Assembly (NCBI GenBank): GCA_036365455.1
Contig: JAWQUS010000011.1
Location: forward strand, 4,484,001 to 4,548,000
Direction of reading: 5' to 3'
DNA: 64,000 nt
From: Macrosoma leucophasiata
Lineage: Eukaryota > Arthropoda > Insecta > Lepidoptera > Hedylidae
Shown here: positions 10,501-20,489 of the stretch, piece by piece
How positions within the stretch are numbered: the first letter of the stretch is position 1
Layout: each line of letters begins with the position of its first letter
Made by a program: the position numbers and the translations under genes
Notes under the pieces: generated by a model
What the model was told of the DNA's origin: nothing
Databases searched by the model: none
Seen by the model: the letters and a program-made list of their open reading frames with translations, nothing else

Positions 10501-11606
10501 CGAGTGGGTATCGCTAAGGTCTTTACTATTATCTATGTACTCGGGTAATAATGAGTCCAGAGCGCCCACTAGCGCCACATTTCGTCTATGCATAGGCAGC
10601 CGGGGCAACCGCGGTCTAAATTCGGCCAAGGTGGACCGATACTCAAGAAGAGCATGTTCCAAAGCGGCTCTCAGTTGCTCAATGTATTGGTTACTTACGG
10701 TTGTGGTGACCTCGTCTATCTCCCCCCCGTCGGTACGTTGCGACACATTCACGACACTACCATGCTGTGAGTGCACCACACGCGGCGGCGGGGTGGGGAC
10801 AGAGCGGTCACTCGCCGTCTCGGAGCGTAGCCGATCAAGTACAGTGTCATCGAACATGTGACCACGCTGGATGACACGCACCTGATCCGATAGACGTTGG
10901 CTCGAAACACAGACTGTTGGCTCAAGTACCTGGAACAGAGAGAGCATACGACTGCGGTACGCAGTGAGGTTATTTCCTCCCTCTGTAGCCCCAAAGAATG
11001 CGCGCATCACGTTTTCATTTATTGTCCGTGTCCATTTCATGCGCTGCACGTTACCACCGGCAGCGGGGACCCTGCTCGGGGCCGGTTGGCCTCGAGGTCC
11101 CAAGCCGGCCGGTAGCCGGGGTCTTCCACGCCGACGCGCAGGTGTTGGTGTCGACGGCGGGGAGTGGTACTCGTCGCTGGAGCTCGACGCGGCTGCAGTG
11201 GCCGGCGGCGATGCACTCACGGAGGAGGCGGCGGCCGGCGGTTGCGAGGCGGAGCTCAGCGGCGAGCCCGGAGCTGGTGTCTGTGCTTCTAGATGTCTGG
11301 CTTTTGCTCTAGTGATCATCTTTCCATTTCTTTCTTGGTATCATTGTATTTATCGGTGTAAGTTACATAATTTCCTTTTCTATTGTATTTGTTGCTGACA
11401 GTGGTGACATTTCTTTTTTGTCAATTTGTACATATTTATGTTTATTTCATTTAAAATCTCTATTAAATTGTAAAATGTATAGTAAACCTTTTCACTATAT
11501 TGCTGTTTATTGTAAATTTATATTCGGGTTTGTTTGTTTGAGCAGATTTATATTTTTTAGAGTTGCGAATATTCGGAGAAAGGAATTTTGATGTCACTTA
11601 GTTGGA
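7574..11606 (-). mobile_element. Full-length Dong-like retrotransposon inserted in (ATT)n tail of SINE B2
   Basis: The element reads on the minus strand. Its 3' end (about 7574) abuts TAA repeats; its 3' UTR is the AT-rich stretch 7574-7704. The 5' boundary is inferred. GGGTTGCCA followed by TTA repeats stands at 7554-7573 and again at 11607-11635, the second time with an extra GA. That reads as a target duplication of about 18-20 bp taken from the end of the older SINE. The implied element is about 4.03 kb with a 5' UTR of about 290 bp. The alternative is that the right-hand match is chance or a MITE end, which would move the 5' boundary but not the gene call. Confidence 0.82.
7705..11319 (-). 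CDS. Dong-like (R4 clade) non-LTR retrotransposon polyprotein, 1204 aa, apparently intact
   Basis: A single long ORF starts at a true ATG (11319-11317) and runs without interruption to a TAA stop. Residues 1-95 are low-complexity, rich in Ala, Ser and Pro, with a basic stretch (ARRRGRPR, 61-68). Residues 95-150 look like the Myb-like DNA-binding segment of this clade. The reverse transcriptase spans roughly 510-790: DYKKAYDSV (first catalytic Asp near 606), QGDSLSP (670-676) and YMDD (711-714). A zinc knuckle CX2CX8HX4C lies at 1012-1029. A restriction-like endonuclease follows, with KPD at 1097-1099, a second Asp at 1114 and an E/K-rich helix after it. In this family the protein nicks a target and primes reverse transcription of its own RNA there. 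R2 differs in having N-terminal zinc fingers, which are absent here. The insertion in a TTA/TAA microsatellite fits Dong. The open frame suggests a recent insertion; activity is not shown. Confidence 0.93.
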   Translation of the reverse strand: MITRAKARHLEAQTPAPGSPLSSASQPPAAASSVSASPPATAAASSSSDEYHSPPSTPTPARRRGRPRLPAGLGPRGQPAPSRVPAAGGNVQRMKWTRTINENVMRAFFGATEGGNNLTAYRSRMLSLFQVLEPTVCVSSQRLSDQVRVIQRGHMFDDTVLDRLRSETASDRSVPTPPPRVVHSQHGSVVNVSQRTDGGEIDEVTTTVSNQYIEQLRAALEHALLEYRSTLAEFRPRLPRLPMHRRNVALVGALDSLLPEYIDNSKDLSDTHSILYCAAIAACRVARVKFPNLDMTSRPKPAVPAWQCRIERRIAEARALIGKLLCFRMGNTRPRVMRFVRRAFSGTGVSPQNYLARITERIDFLKQKVCAWASRIRRYKERVDRYMQNRMFKSDQRWVYRTWERSDPGVADTSRPDDDAMIAFWRSIWSEPVGHSEDGWILDIERACEPIREMNEVLISADDVAHAVRPMPNWKAPGPDGLHNFWLKWLRSSHARLAAQFQSSLDSGSLPQFLTSGVTHLLHKSGSTAEPKNYRPITCLPTVYKLLTSILRVKITKHIEDNSIMSNSQNGCRGGSRGAKELLLIDMTISQQVRRNRKSLSTCWIDYKKAYDSVPHTWLMRVMELYKINTTLRTFLMSCMSQWSTVLRYPGSRQPLAVGEPVRIARGIFQGDSLSPLWFCLALNPLSTLLEASGLGYRLRRGGRVISHLLYMDDLKLFGSNNSQLMELLKVTENFSKSIRMEFGIEKCAVMHVTRGEIMESERVQLTDSIQLRSLSATETYKYLGMSEALGICEADMRQSLRVRFFGRLKKVLKSFLSGGNRVRAFNGWVMPVLMYSFGILKWTQTDLDALDRGVRSLLTSYRMHHPRSSVMRLYIPRKCGGRGFLSAKTLHNREVCNLREYFRTTNRGMHRDMVAVDSGLTPLSLAKENWRKPVVLTTSDRVSVWQGKELHGRFYRALHGPDVDFLASVGWLRFGDLFGETEGFVCAIMDEVVMTKNYRKFILKDGTVDICRACHRPGESIRHIVSGCSSLANGEYLHRHNQVARIIHQHLALKYNLVATEVPYYRYAPDPVLENDHVTMYWDRSIITDRTIVANKPDIVVIDRLERRAIIVDVTIPHDENLVKAEKEKQIKYLDLSHEIVAMWDVDSAVIVPIVVTVNGLMAKSLDHHLKRLSLGSWIKGLVQKAVLLDTARIVRRFLSLSP

Positions 11607-11635
11607 GGGTTGCCAGATTATTATTATTATTATTA

Positions 11636-12502
11636 AGTTGTAGAGAAAATACAGGCGTGAAGATTGTATTACCTACTTCACCACATTCCTCAGATACCAA
11701 TTTAAAAGGCTCCTATAAGTTCCTTCTGTAACAAGGTACTTATATCACTTTAATTCATTATTTTTTAAATTATTAAAAATAAACACTAAAATTTATAGTA
11801 TGTAAGGAAAATAAGATATGATAATAAATAAAAAAATCATATTTTTTTTATTTATTATCAAAATTATTACAATCTGTGTTACATCCATTTCCAGCTATGT
11901 TGGAGACTTGAATCCATTTCAAATGTAAAAAATCACACGATCCAAAAATCCAATCACAATACCCACAATAATTTAGTGCCATCGAACCAAATCGAACTGG
12001 TCCGAAGATAAGCTGTACTTTTTGTCCTTTATGAACACGAGGCGGCATCCCATCCTTACCATGTTCAACAAACAATGCCAAATACTGCTGACTTTTACGT
12101 CAACACGGCGGGCGGCGGACAAGACGCTAAGAGCAACCGAGTGAAAGTCCAATGAGCACTAGATGGCGATAAGCATCGGCACGCTCTTCGCATTGTGCCG
12201 GCGATACGAGAGATAAGGCTTTGCCCGGTTCACTCGACAGCTACCGTGAGAACGCCCCTCGTATGATGCCCAGCCCCCTTAACAGCCCTATCCGGCCGGC
12301 GATCTGAATATACTCGTACAACACTTAATTCAACGCTGCGGAACTTGAGTGGAGACGTTTATTTTTGTCCAAAGTGTCTAAAGATATCTTCCGTACATGG
12401 CGAAAAATCGGACTATTATACGGGGTTGGTGGTGACAATTTGACGCTTTTACGTCACAAACGAGTATCAGTTTCCTTCAAGAGATCTCGCCAGGAGCAAA
12501 TA
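11636..12502. other. No gene recognised
   Basis: AT-rich flank of the Dong insertion. A short minus frame at 11848-12081 has no motif I know. 12100-12310 is GC-richer. Confidence 0.5.
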
Positions 12503-12643
12503 CGTATGTATGTATCTTCACGCCAATTCCCTTACGGGGTAGGTAGTGCGGAGCGCCAGATATCCCGGTTCTGACACCTCCCGCGCTTCTTTTACATTTA
12601 GCATTCTCTTCATACATGCACGCCGATTCCTAAGACTTTTGAC
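12503..12643 (-). pseudogene. LINE C2: 3' fragment
   Basis: The minus-strand tail begins with TATG repeats at 12505-12515, then cttcacgccaattcccttac and a degenerate match to the coding end of C1. It stops at about 12643. Confidence 0.76.
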
Positions 12644-13565
12644 CCCTCCCACCCTCAGCAAATACACGTATGTATAGAATTTTCATAAGTAGGTGTATCC
12701 AAGCAAACATCAAGTCCATTTTGCTTATAAGGCCCACGGTAAAAAAGACGAGTTCATTGGGATACGTTGGTCACATTTACAATCATTTCGAAGGTAATCA
12801 TGTATTTTCAATGCACTCAAAATTACCTGCGCATTAAGGAAGTGATTTTTTTTAGCTAAAAAAGTTCACATAAACTTAATTGCAAGCGCAAACGGTCTAT
12901 CATCATTTCCAAGCTCAGTTAGCCAGCGTCCAGTTTCCATAGGCTTACAATAAGCGACGAAAAAGCCATGAGAAATAGAAGACCAAACGTGATTATAAAA
13001 TGGTTTGAAGAGTTAATCAATTCCAAGCAAACATTTTTAGTTCATTCACTACAAACACCAGACACCGGGGAGCCAAGAACCGGTATGAACGTTGCATCAC
13101 TATAGCAAAAACTATGGGAGCCTGTTTGTGTATGGCGAAACGAGTCGCAACATAGTCGAAATGAGGATAGTGGCGTGGCGACCGTTGTAGCGTGTATGTG
13201 CCGTGTATGATATATAATTACATGGAACAGATAAACGCTACATCACACTGCGTTCGATTGTATATATTAGTTGCTATTTTCTAAATGCTTGGTTTTGAGC
13301 AAATTATACATCATTCCTTTTTAATAATATCATCCTAATTAAGAAATATCAGTGTCATATTATTGGCAATCCACGCAATAAAGTACAAAACATAGCTAGT
13401 GAAAAAGGGGTCGTCAAGTAATTATTATAATAGACTTGTCATAAACAATTTAAGATTGTAAATTTTAACAAATCCATTACTTAGTAAGATTATGATGGCG
13501 AGTTATAACATTGTTAACACGACCACCATTTAATTGATATACATTTATTTTAGTAGAAATTACGT
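12644..13565. other. No feature recognised
   Basis: Unique-looking AT-rich DNA. A short frame near 12965-13100 (IIKWFEELI) faintly recalls transposase helix-turn-helix segments but is too short to call. Confidence 0.45.
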
Positions 13566-13611
13566 CACTGTAGCGCTCCAGTGACAAAGCTCGAGGGCGT
13601 AGGCACTATCC
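13566..13611 (+). repeat. A3, 5' fragment
   Basis: Only the first 46 bp remain: tagcgctccagtgacaaagc and gagggcgtaggcactatcc. Confidence 0.6.
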
Positions 13612-13688
13612 AGTGGCGGACTTAAGTCATCAGAGGGGCCAATAGACTGACGCGCGAGCAAAAAAAAATTACGCTTACACATAAAAAA

Positions 13689-13780
13689 GATGGCGCGAGC
13701 AAAAAAAAAAAAAGACATTTCCTTCCGTATGCTCCTACAAATCTCTTACAAAGTCGATCTTTGGAGCCCCCCAGAACCGG
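13689..13780 (+). repeat. J copy 1
   Basis: Shares gacatttccttccgtatgct, ctacaaatctcttacaaagt and cgatctttggagcccccc with the copy at 37175. An A13 run precedes it. Unclassified. Confidence 0.5.
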
Positions 13781-13799
13781 ATGCCTATGGCGGACCTAT

Positions 13800-14040
13800 A
13801 CGTGTTTCCGTGCTTCGGAGGGCACGTTAAGCCGTCGGTCACGGTTGCTCGTCGTTAAGTCTAGTCGTTAAACTTTTTCGGAGCCCTTTTGGGCGGTTCG
13901 AAAACATCCGACAGCGGGTTGGCCACTAACCCGGAACTCCGCCAATCCGCATTGGAGTAAGCTCCAGGCCTCCCCCCAAAAAGGGGAGAGACTTGTGCCC
14001 AGCAGTGGGACGTATAATGGGTTGCCATTAATAATATTAT
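13800..14040 (+). mobile_element. SINE B3, 5'-truncated copy
   Basis: It begins at cgtgtttccgtgcttcggag, so the 5S-like part is missing. Internal changes include a shortened middle near 13845-13865 and 13940-13960. It ends ggttgcc followed by an imperfect ATT/AAT run to about 14040. Confidence 0.82.
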
Positions 14041-14712
14041 TATAAATGTGAAATGAAAAAAAAACAGGTCAAGTAAAGCATCAAGACTTATTCTTGGCTC
14101 CCCCGGTATAGACCCCTAGCACCAAGCCCAAATTTATGAGCCACCATATCATATCAACACCATCTACTGTAAAGCTCGAAATCACCTCGCGTGAACCGAG
14201 ATAGACTGTCGAGATATGTAAAATTCGAACATAATTAGACTTTTAACGCGACTACAAGTTTTATTGCTTACAATTTGTATGTTAATAATAAAGAAGTAAG
14301 GCAAAAAAACATTTCGAGAAATGAAAATCAGAGGGATAAAGATTTATTTAGATAAGGGATAAGATTTTTAAAAAGGTTATCGGAGCTGCAAGTTTTTGCA
14401 AGGTAACAACAATTGAATATACGTACATAAGGGTGTAAGCGAAACTTGCTGATTGAGATTATAAGGAGACAATTAATATAATAAACATGCCATCTAAAAG
14501 TGATTATGATCCAATGACCAAAAGTACGAATCTAATTACGAAAATCATCCCATTTTGAAGAAAATGTATTTAAGCGCAAATTAAACAAGCAATGAAAAAA
14601 ATCGTAATAGATTGAGCTACGCGTGGACGATATCGTACACGAACAATATGTAATCAATTGTCATATTTTACTGCAGCTCAAAAGGTTAAATACGTTGGAA
14701 AGAATATTTTGA
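14041..14712. other. No feature recognised
   Basis: AT-rich. 14600-14690 (gagctacgcgtggacgatat, aattgtcatattttactgca) resembles 1220-1310 in inverted orientation, a possible unclassified repeat. Confidence 0.45.
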
Positions 14713-14723
14713 CTTGACCCCGT

Positions 14724-15088
14724 GATAATAAATAATAATGGCAACCCATTATACGTCCCACCGCTGGGCACGAGTCTCTCCCCTTTTTGGGAGGAGGCCT
14801 GGAGCTTACTCCACCACGCTTCTCCAATGCGGATTGGTGGAGGTGGATGGGTTAGTGACCAACCCGTTTTCGGATGTTTTCAAACCGCCCCATAAGGCCT
14901 CCGACAAGGTTTTAACGACTGCTATCTGTCGATAGCAACAGGGACCGACGGCTTAACATGCCCTCCGAAGCACGGAAACGCGCATTTAATTTGCCTCTAG
15001 CAGTCACCTATCACACTACCCGACCGCGCCCGTAGTGCTTAACCGAGTAGATCGCTTACGATCTACACCAGCCACGGGGCCATGCGAG
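14724..15088 (-). mobile_element. SINE B4, full-length copy with 11-bp target duplication
   Basis: The minus-strand copy has the 5S-like head at about 15000-15066 and the (ATT)n tail at 14724-14740. Perfect direct repeats CTTGACCCCGT flank it at 14713-14723 and 15089-15099. These flanks fix the family's true ends: the 5' end is near CTCGCATGGCCCCG and the length is about 365 bp. Confidence 0.88.
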
Positions 15089-15109
15089 CTTGACCCCGTA
15101 GTACTACCT

Positions 15110-15208
15110 AATATTTCAGTAGCTCAGTTGGTACAGCGACTTGACTAGTGATTCCAGTGGTTCAAATCCCGCCTGAAGGCAATTTCTTATTTCCATTAAA
15201 AAAAAAAT
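15110..15208 (+). mobile_element. SINE T4, short tRNA-like SINE
   Basis: About 70 bp of tRNA-like sequence with A-box TAGCTCAGTTGG (about 15120) and B-box GGTTCAAATCC (about 15158), both consensus-like, then aatttcttatttccatt and a 10-A run. A TTCA / TGAA acceptor remnant is visible. The anticodon arm does not fold cleanly, so a functional tRNA is unlikely. Confidence 0.72.
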
Positions 15209-15584
15209 CATTTTTCAAGTACTTGAAAATAAGTAAATCATTCCAAGAATTACATGCTTTTGGGACTAAATTCTGTAGAATTATGTATAACAGACATAAC
15301 AAGATTGCAAAAATTCAGCGAGCGTTTATTTCGCTGATACGCAGTGAGCATGAATAGTAGAGAAAATGCAGGCAGATCACAATGTTACTTTTCTTTATGT
15401 ACCGCCTCAAAATCAATTTGTATGAAGCTATCCGCGCCAGCGCCTTAAAATACAAATCAAACTGTTATTGTTGTCATTCGATCGGCATGAATCACAGGCA
15501 AAAGTGCTCGAACATTTTTCAACGATCCGCATTGAATGCACAATCCCGTATCCGATGTAAATACGAGTACGTGACGCCCGAATA

Positions 15585-16020
15585 AGGTATCTTCTTCACA
15601 TACAGGGCTTTCGCTGCGTTTTCGATGTTACATCATGATTTCCATAATCCATAACTGTTGCTTATAAATCGCACTCGCCCATGTTCTCAGCGCTTTGGTT
15701 GGCAAGGGTTGGCGCGAGGCGCGTAAGTTTTCCGAAACGAGCAAGTTCGACAAATATACATTTAATTACACGAATAGAAAAAAAAGGCTAAATATCCAAT
15801 GATACATTTATTCGGACGTTGGATTTGGAGTCTTGGAATACGTTGGATCGCGTCGTGGATGAGAAGTATGTACTTAGTCTTATATTATCAATCACTAATG
15901 AGGTATCTTATGTTCTTCACAAAAAAGGATTTCGCTGCGTTATCGATGTAACATCATGATTTTTATAGCTGTAGCAAATAAATCGAACTGGCCCGCCCAT
16001 GTTCTCCCTTCGGTTGGCAC
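15585..16020 (+). repeat. Direct repeat pair, about 130 bp each
   Basis: 15588-15712 and 15897-16020 share ggtatctt, tttcgctgcgtt, cgatgt with aacatcatgattt, and cgcccatgttctc followed by cggttggca. They are separated by about 180 bp of unrelated sequence. Confidence 0.65.
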
Positions 16021-16026
16021 AGGACA

Positions 16027-16319
16027 CTGGTGGTAGAGCTCCAGTGACGGAGCTCGCGGGCGTAGGCACCATCGCATTACCTAATTTACTTGCCGCTAAA
16101 TGGTAGAGTTCAGCACTATCGTGTTCCGGTCAGGTGGTAATGTACGGCCCTGTAATTTCCGGCACAGAGGCATAGCACCTTAGGCCTCAGGAGTGGTAAC
16201 GCATCTGCATTTTGACCTTGGTCTTCGTGTAAGTGTCTATAGGCTGCAGTCATCACTTAACAGCAATGTGAACTGCATGCTTGTTTGCCACTTCAATTAC
16301 ATAAGAAAAAAAATAAAAA
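16027..16319 (+). mobile_element. A4, full-length A element
   Basis: A near-consensus copy: CTGGTGGTAGAGCTCCAGTG at the 5' end, the cactatcgtgttccggtcag core, the conserved tail ctataggctgcagtcatcac and TGTTTGCCACTTC, then an A-rich end. It serves well as the reference for the family. The uniform 5' end across copies argues for a SINE-like unit. Confidence 0.84.
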
Positions 16320-16434
16320 TTACACGAATATAAATTACCTACGGACTATTACATGATTATAACACTCCACCTCAGAATGTATGATACATTCTTAGGTGGA
16401 GTCTAGAGTCTCCGGAATTGAAGTCGCGGATTCA

Positions 16435-16628
16435 TTGGTGGTAGAGTTACAGTATCGAGAATCGAGGGCGTAGACGCCACCAATCTGCCGCCAAGTGGAT
16501 TTTATTCAACACTAACGCGTTCCAGTTATATGGTAATATATGGCCTCGTAAGAAATATCACACAGGTAATTGTGCCCCTGAGATGGTAACGCCATTTGAC
16601 CATGGGTTTTTGTGTTGAGTAGGTATAC
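16435..16628 (+). mobile_element. A5, diverged A element
   Basis: Starts ggtggtagagttacagtatc; many substitutions and small deletions; the match fades after ggtttttgtgttgag. It lies 120 bp after A4 in the same orientation but is much older. Confidence 0.66.
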
Positions 16629-17195
16629 GTTTTTGGATAACCCTAACGATGGTAAACTATGCCAAAGCCTATATGGCAGCAGAATCCGAAAAAAAAGAAC
16701 AAAATCGTAAGCATCGCTTATGTAGACGAACCCTAAAATGTCCTTTATTCATTTACAGGTGAAAATACGACGTGCATGTACCTATGCGTGCGACGACTGC
16801 TCATACCTCGATAAACTGTCAATCCGGGAGTTTTTATGAAGCGATCGCATATATTTCCATTTTCGTGTACAACCCATTGAATGCAGTTAACGCGACTGGA
16901 ATACACAAATACGAAATATCTGTGTATCTTTTAGCGAGGTTTATCGTCATGGTCGAGGCATAAATCTAGCGAGACAATAATGTCGATAAAATCGTTGATA
17001 ATCAAATAACATTCAGAGTTTCTCGACTTTTTTATAATATTTCTCCCCATTTTTACAAGAATACAAACACAAAACAGTTTATCATATTACAAAATCCTCT
17101 TCCCTAATGGGTATGTCAAAAAACGATAATGACAAGTTTCACCCTAACTGGACTGAAATACCTTATGGCCGATACAACATTTGCAAAGCATAGGC

Positions 17196-17434
17196 CTGGG
17201 GTGCGACCGCCTATCGACATTGCTATTGTAGTTGTTATTGCTGTCAAATTTTCATGTCGATTTGTAGCTCCTTTAAAAGTAGTAGTGACAATCTGATCGT
17301 TTTTCTTGCTTTCGTAGGTGAGATACAAGCGATAATGGCAGGCAAATTATTTCGATTATTGTTATTTAGTTAAAGCAAAAATTTGACAGCAATGACAACG
17401 ACAATAGCAATGTCGAAAGGCGGTCGCACCCCTG
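17196..17434. mobile_element. MITE F copy 1
   Basis: 239 bp with inverted repeats of about 50 bp. The ends read CTGGGGTGCGACCGCC and its near-complement GGCGGTCGCACCCCTG; the repeat continues through CATTGCTATTGT and GCTGTCAAATTTTC. The CAGGGG-type ends resemble hAT termini, but I see no clear 8-bp duplication, so the superfamily is tentative. Confidence 0.75.
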
Positions 17435-17592
17435 GCGCTGGTTTTCAGTCGGAACCAATAAACAAGACGTTGTTTCTCTTGAAGGCGCCTGTTGTTACAT
17501 ACCTACTTCCTAAGCGCAGGCCAGCTCACAATAATTATAAATAGTGACTTGCCTCTATTCCTGGGAATCATAACGATACAGCTTTCGCCCGA

Positions 17593-17735
17593 CCTAGTAG
17601 TCTAGTGGTAGCAGGCCATCTAGGTTCAGGTCCTAGATTCGGTCTCAGGTTGAGAGTAAAGTGCTTTTCGGATTTTTCCGTTTTTATAAAGTTTCCCAGT
17701 GAATTCGGAGTTCAGTAATATGTCCCAATTTAACG
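17593..17735 (+). mobile_element. SINE T1, old 3'-truncated copy
   Basis: A-box TAGTCTAGTGG is near 17599; then comes a degenerate tRNA part and a body fragment (agtttcccagtgaattcgga) recognisably T1. The 3' third is missing. Confidence 0.65.
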
Positions 17736-17921
17736 TTACGTGATAGAAAACCTAACTGGTGAATTATGGGTTTTCGCATACCTATTTGAATACAAGCATT
17801 TTATAAAATCTAACTCTGCCAATGCCTACAGGCGCAAAAATACGTTAAGTTACGTTATACAGCCCTTTTTTTATCTGGATATACCTTATAGGTATACAAA
17901 AAAAATAGTTATTAAAAATTA

Positions 17922-17960
17922 GTCCCCGTTAGGGACCTGGCGTGAAGATACATACATACA
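17922..17960 (+). repeat. LINE C4: tail only
   Basis: Only the last 39 bp of C are present: ccccgttagggacctggcgt followed by gaagatacatacataca. Confidence 0.65.
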
Positions 17961-18477
17961 AAAAATTATCAAATCCAACCGGTGCGGCACATCCACATAA
18001 TAATATAATGCTTAAACAAAAAAAACATTTCAACGTTGAAATATCAGCATGATAACACGGATAATAGGTATAAATTAATGTAACAACTTTGTGCCATTGA
18101 CCGGTGAACCGATATAATTTCTAAAGTTTGCAAAAGCCATCTGGAACGTTCTAAGCGACCGCGAACACATACTGTGTTAATGATTGAACGTCATAAAGCT
18201 ATAAATAATTGCGTATATTAATCCCGAGGAGGCGGCATTGTGATTTTGGGTATCTAATGGTAAATGATCTTAAGTGCGTTGACCTGTCGATGTTATCGGG
18301 GCGCTCTGAGTCGTAAGTAAACTTAGCGAAGGTTAAAAAAATCTGACGTCATCGAGTAATCACTTGTGCTAAACTGCTCGTGCATAAACATAATGAGTTA
18401 CGACCGGTTGTGATAGAAACATAGGATGCGACCGTATTATTTAGACGACGATCCAGCTAATAGCTGAGTTTTTTTAC

Positions 18478-18756
18478 TGATTGTAGAGCTCCAGTGGCGG
18501 AGCTCGCGGGCGTAGGCACCACCGCATTACCTAATATACTTGCCGCTAAATGGTATTGTTCAGCACTATCGTGTTCCGGTCAGGTAATGAACGGGCCTGT
18601 GATTTCCGGCACAGAGGCATAACACCTTTAGGCCTCAGGAGTGGTAAAGCATCTGCATTTTGACCTTTGTATTTGTGTGGATGTCTACAGGCTGCAGTCA
18701 TCACTTAACATCAATGTGAAGCACGCTTGTTTGCCATTTCCATAACATAAAAAAAG
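18478..18756 (+). mobile_element. A6, full-length A element
   Basis: A near-consensus copy from ttgtagagctccagtggcgg to tgccatttccataacat and A7. It lacks a few bases around the GGTGGTAATG segment. Confidence 0.83.
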
Positions 18757-18886
18757 TTAAATGAGAGGTTATTACTAACAGGCTTGATATATGAGGATAT
18801 GGAGTTTTTTCAACGTGAAAATGACCAGTGACAACTTCGGTGTTCAATAAAACGTGCTCTATTACTGAATTTTGATAATCCCTACT

Positions 18887-19035
18887 AATATTATAAATAA
18901 CTCTGTCTGTTGGTCTGTTACCTTTTCACATCTAAACGACTGAACCGATTTCAATGAAATTTGGTACAGTGATAGAACTGACTTTGAGAAAGAACATAGG
19001 CTACTTTTTCGACGCGGGCAACAGCTAGTATATTA
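18887..19035 (+). repeat. G2 repeat, partial
   Basis: Contains aaacgactgaaccgatttca, cataggctactttttcgacg and the end gcgggcaacagctag. The same type lies in both arms of the inverted duplication at 57885 and 59577. The terminal CTAG might be a Helitron end; this is a guess. Confidence 0.55.
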
Positions 19036-19242
19036 TATAAGAGGAGAAGTGATTATGATCAACGACCAAAAGTAATCTGACGTCAACTAGTAATCACTCG
19101 TGCATAAATTTGAATGTAATGATTTACGACCGGTTGTGAAAGAAACATAGGACGCGATCGTATTATTTACACTAGGCGTTGTTTGTTGTCAACTGGCTGA
19201 GGATAATATCAGGCCACCATTAATAGGCCTCAGACATAGAGC

Positions 19243-19271
19243 AACACCGAAGGGTACTCCCCTTCGGTGTT
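19243..19271. repeat. Perfect hairpin, 12-bp stem, 5-nt loop, in MITE E copy 2
   Basis: Stem AACACCGAAGGG, loop tactc; it replaces part of the left terminal repeat of the MITE. Confidence 0.85.
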
Positions 19272-19393
19272 ATGCAGGCCATATGCAGGCTTTCCCCTCT
19301 GTCAAAGTACAATCCCAAATGGGCCTATAACTGTCGCCTGTTTCTGTCTGTTGTTAAAGTCAAGGTGTGAGTTTCGTAGTAATAGACGATTTT

Positions 19394-19427
19394 TGTTGTG
19401 TGTGTGTGTGTGTGTGTGTTTGTGTGT
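19394..19427. repeat. (GT)n microsatellite
   Basis: GT repeats, slightly imperfect, inside MITE E copy 2. Confidence 0.9.
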
Positions 19428-19529
19428 GTATCACACGTAGTTCCCAAAAAATGACAGACTGTTTTGCATCGGTAATAAACGCTATGGCTACTCCCCTCCA
19501 GTCCGCCGCGGCCGGTGTGTTGCCCGTGG

Positions 19530-19706
19530 CCTGAGGTCAAAATGCAGATCCGTGGCCACCACTGAGAGATCTGAGTTATTTTGCCTTTGTGATAGTTATT
19601 ACGGGGCCATATGCTACCACCTAACTGGAACATAATAGTGCTGAAGACTACCATATAGGGATGGATAGGTTAGGTAATGCGCTGATGCCTGCCTGCGCCT
19701 TCGAGC
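19530..19706 (-). mobile_element. A7, partial A element joined to MITE E copy 2
   Basis: It begins abruptly in gaggtcaaaatgcagatccg directly after the right end of MITE E and runs to ccttcgagctccgatacc. The 3' quarter is missing, so one element probably interrupted or replaced part of the other. Confidence 0.7.
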
Positions 19707-19910
19707 TCCGATACCAGTTAGGTGTATTGAAACTCGATGGTCATCAATATATGGCTATTTTCCTAAAGTGATCGCACTTATCACAGTACCTACGCAAAAA
19801 CAGCAATGCACTTCCAAATGGCTATTAAAATTATGTCAACCGAGGTACATAATATCTGACTTCAGTAACAAGTGTATTGTTCACTTACCATCATTGTAAT
19901 AATTATGTTT

Positions 19911-20166
19911 TACTAGCTGACCTGGCAAACTTCGTATTTTAAATAATGTGTAAAAGGTTTCATAGATACGGACTATTTGTATGGGAAAATGAAATTGTGG
20001 TTTTAATATTTCCCTTCAATTTCTTCATATTTTCTTACTTTTTAAACCTTCCCTGGACTTCCAAAAATAATTCAAAACCAAAATTAGCCAAATCGGTTTA
20101 GCCGTTGTCGAGTTTTAGCGAGACTAACGAACAGCAATTGATTTTATATATATTATATAGATAGAT
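19911..20166 (+). repeat. G copy 2, near full-length
   Basis: Begins ctagctgacctggcaaactt and ends acgaacagcaattgatttta with a TATA-rich end. The 5' motif is common in insect repeats; I cannot assign the class (RTE-type tail or Helitron-like are both possible). Confidence 0.7.
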
Positions 20167-20489
20167 TTTTGTGTTAAAGACATAAACTTATATCAAAACA
20201 TGGTACATAGTACAAAATGATCAATAATTTCCCGCCAGTAAATCACAGCAGCTATTACATTCTGCTTAAAGAGTCATCAACCTGAACCGAACATTGATAT
20301 CTTCAGCACACGACTACATTGTATACGTAATTGCCACATTACGCGGCGAGTTATGCAATAACACGGAATACTTTGAAGGTAATGAGGTGTGAAGATACTA
20401 TTACTGTCGCATTCAGACAGGGCTCGTGACATATTAATGGTAGGATGTCTAGTTTAGTCTAAGGGATAGTTAAGATATCAGAAATAAAT

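Larger units (their letters stand above)
16629..18477. other. Unannotated apart from MITE F1, a T1 fragment and C4
   Basis: No host gene recognised; chance ORFs only. Confidence 0.5.
19235..19529. mobile_element. MITE E copy 2, rearranged
   Basis: It shares the interior (gcaggctttcccctctgtca) and the right repeat with copy 1. The left terminal repeat is scrambled: after CATAGAGCAACACC comes a hairpin (19243-19271), then the sequence rejoins the element. A (GT)n run lies inside at 19394-19427. The right end abuts or overlaps an A copy. No target duplication was found. Confidence 0.72.

Noticed and set aside
10964..11398. 144-codon plus-strand frame, rich in Ala, Gly and Arg
   Set aside because: Antisense to the GC-rich N-terminal part of the Dong-like ORF; the open frame follows from base composition.
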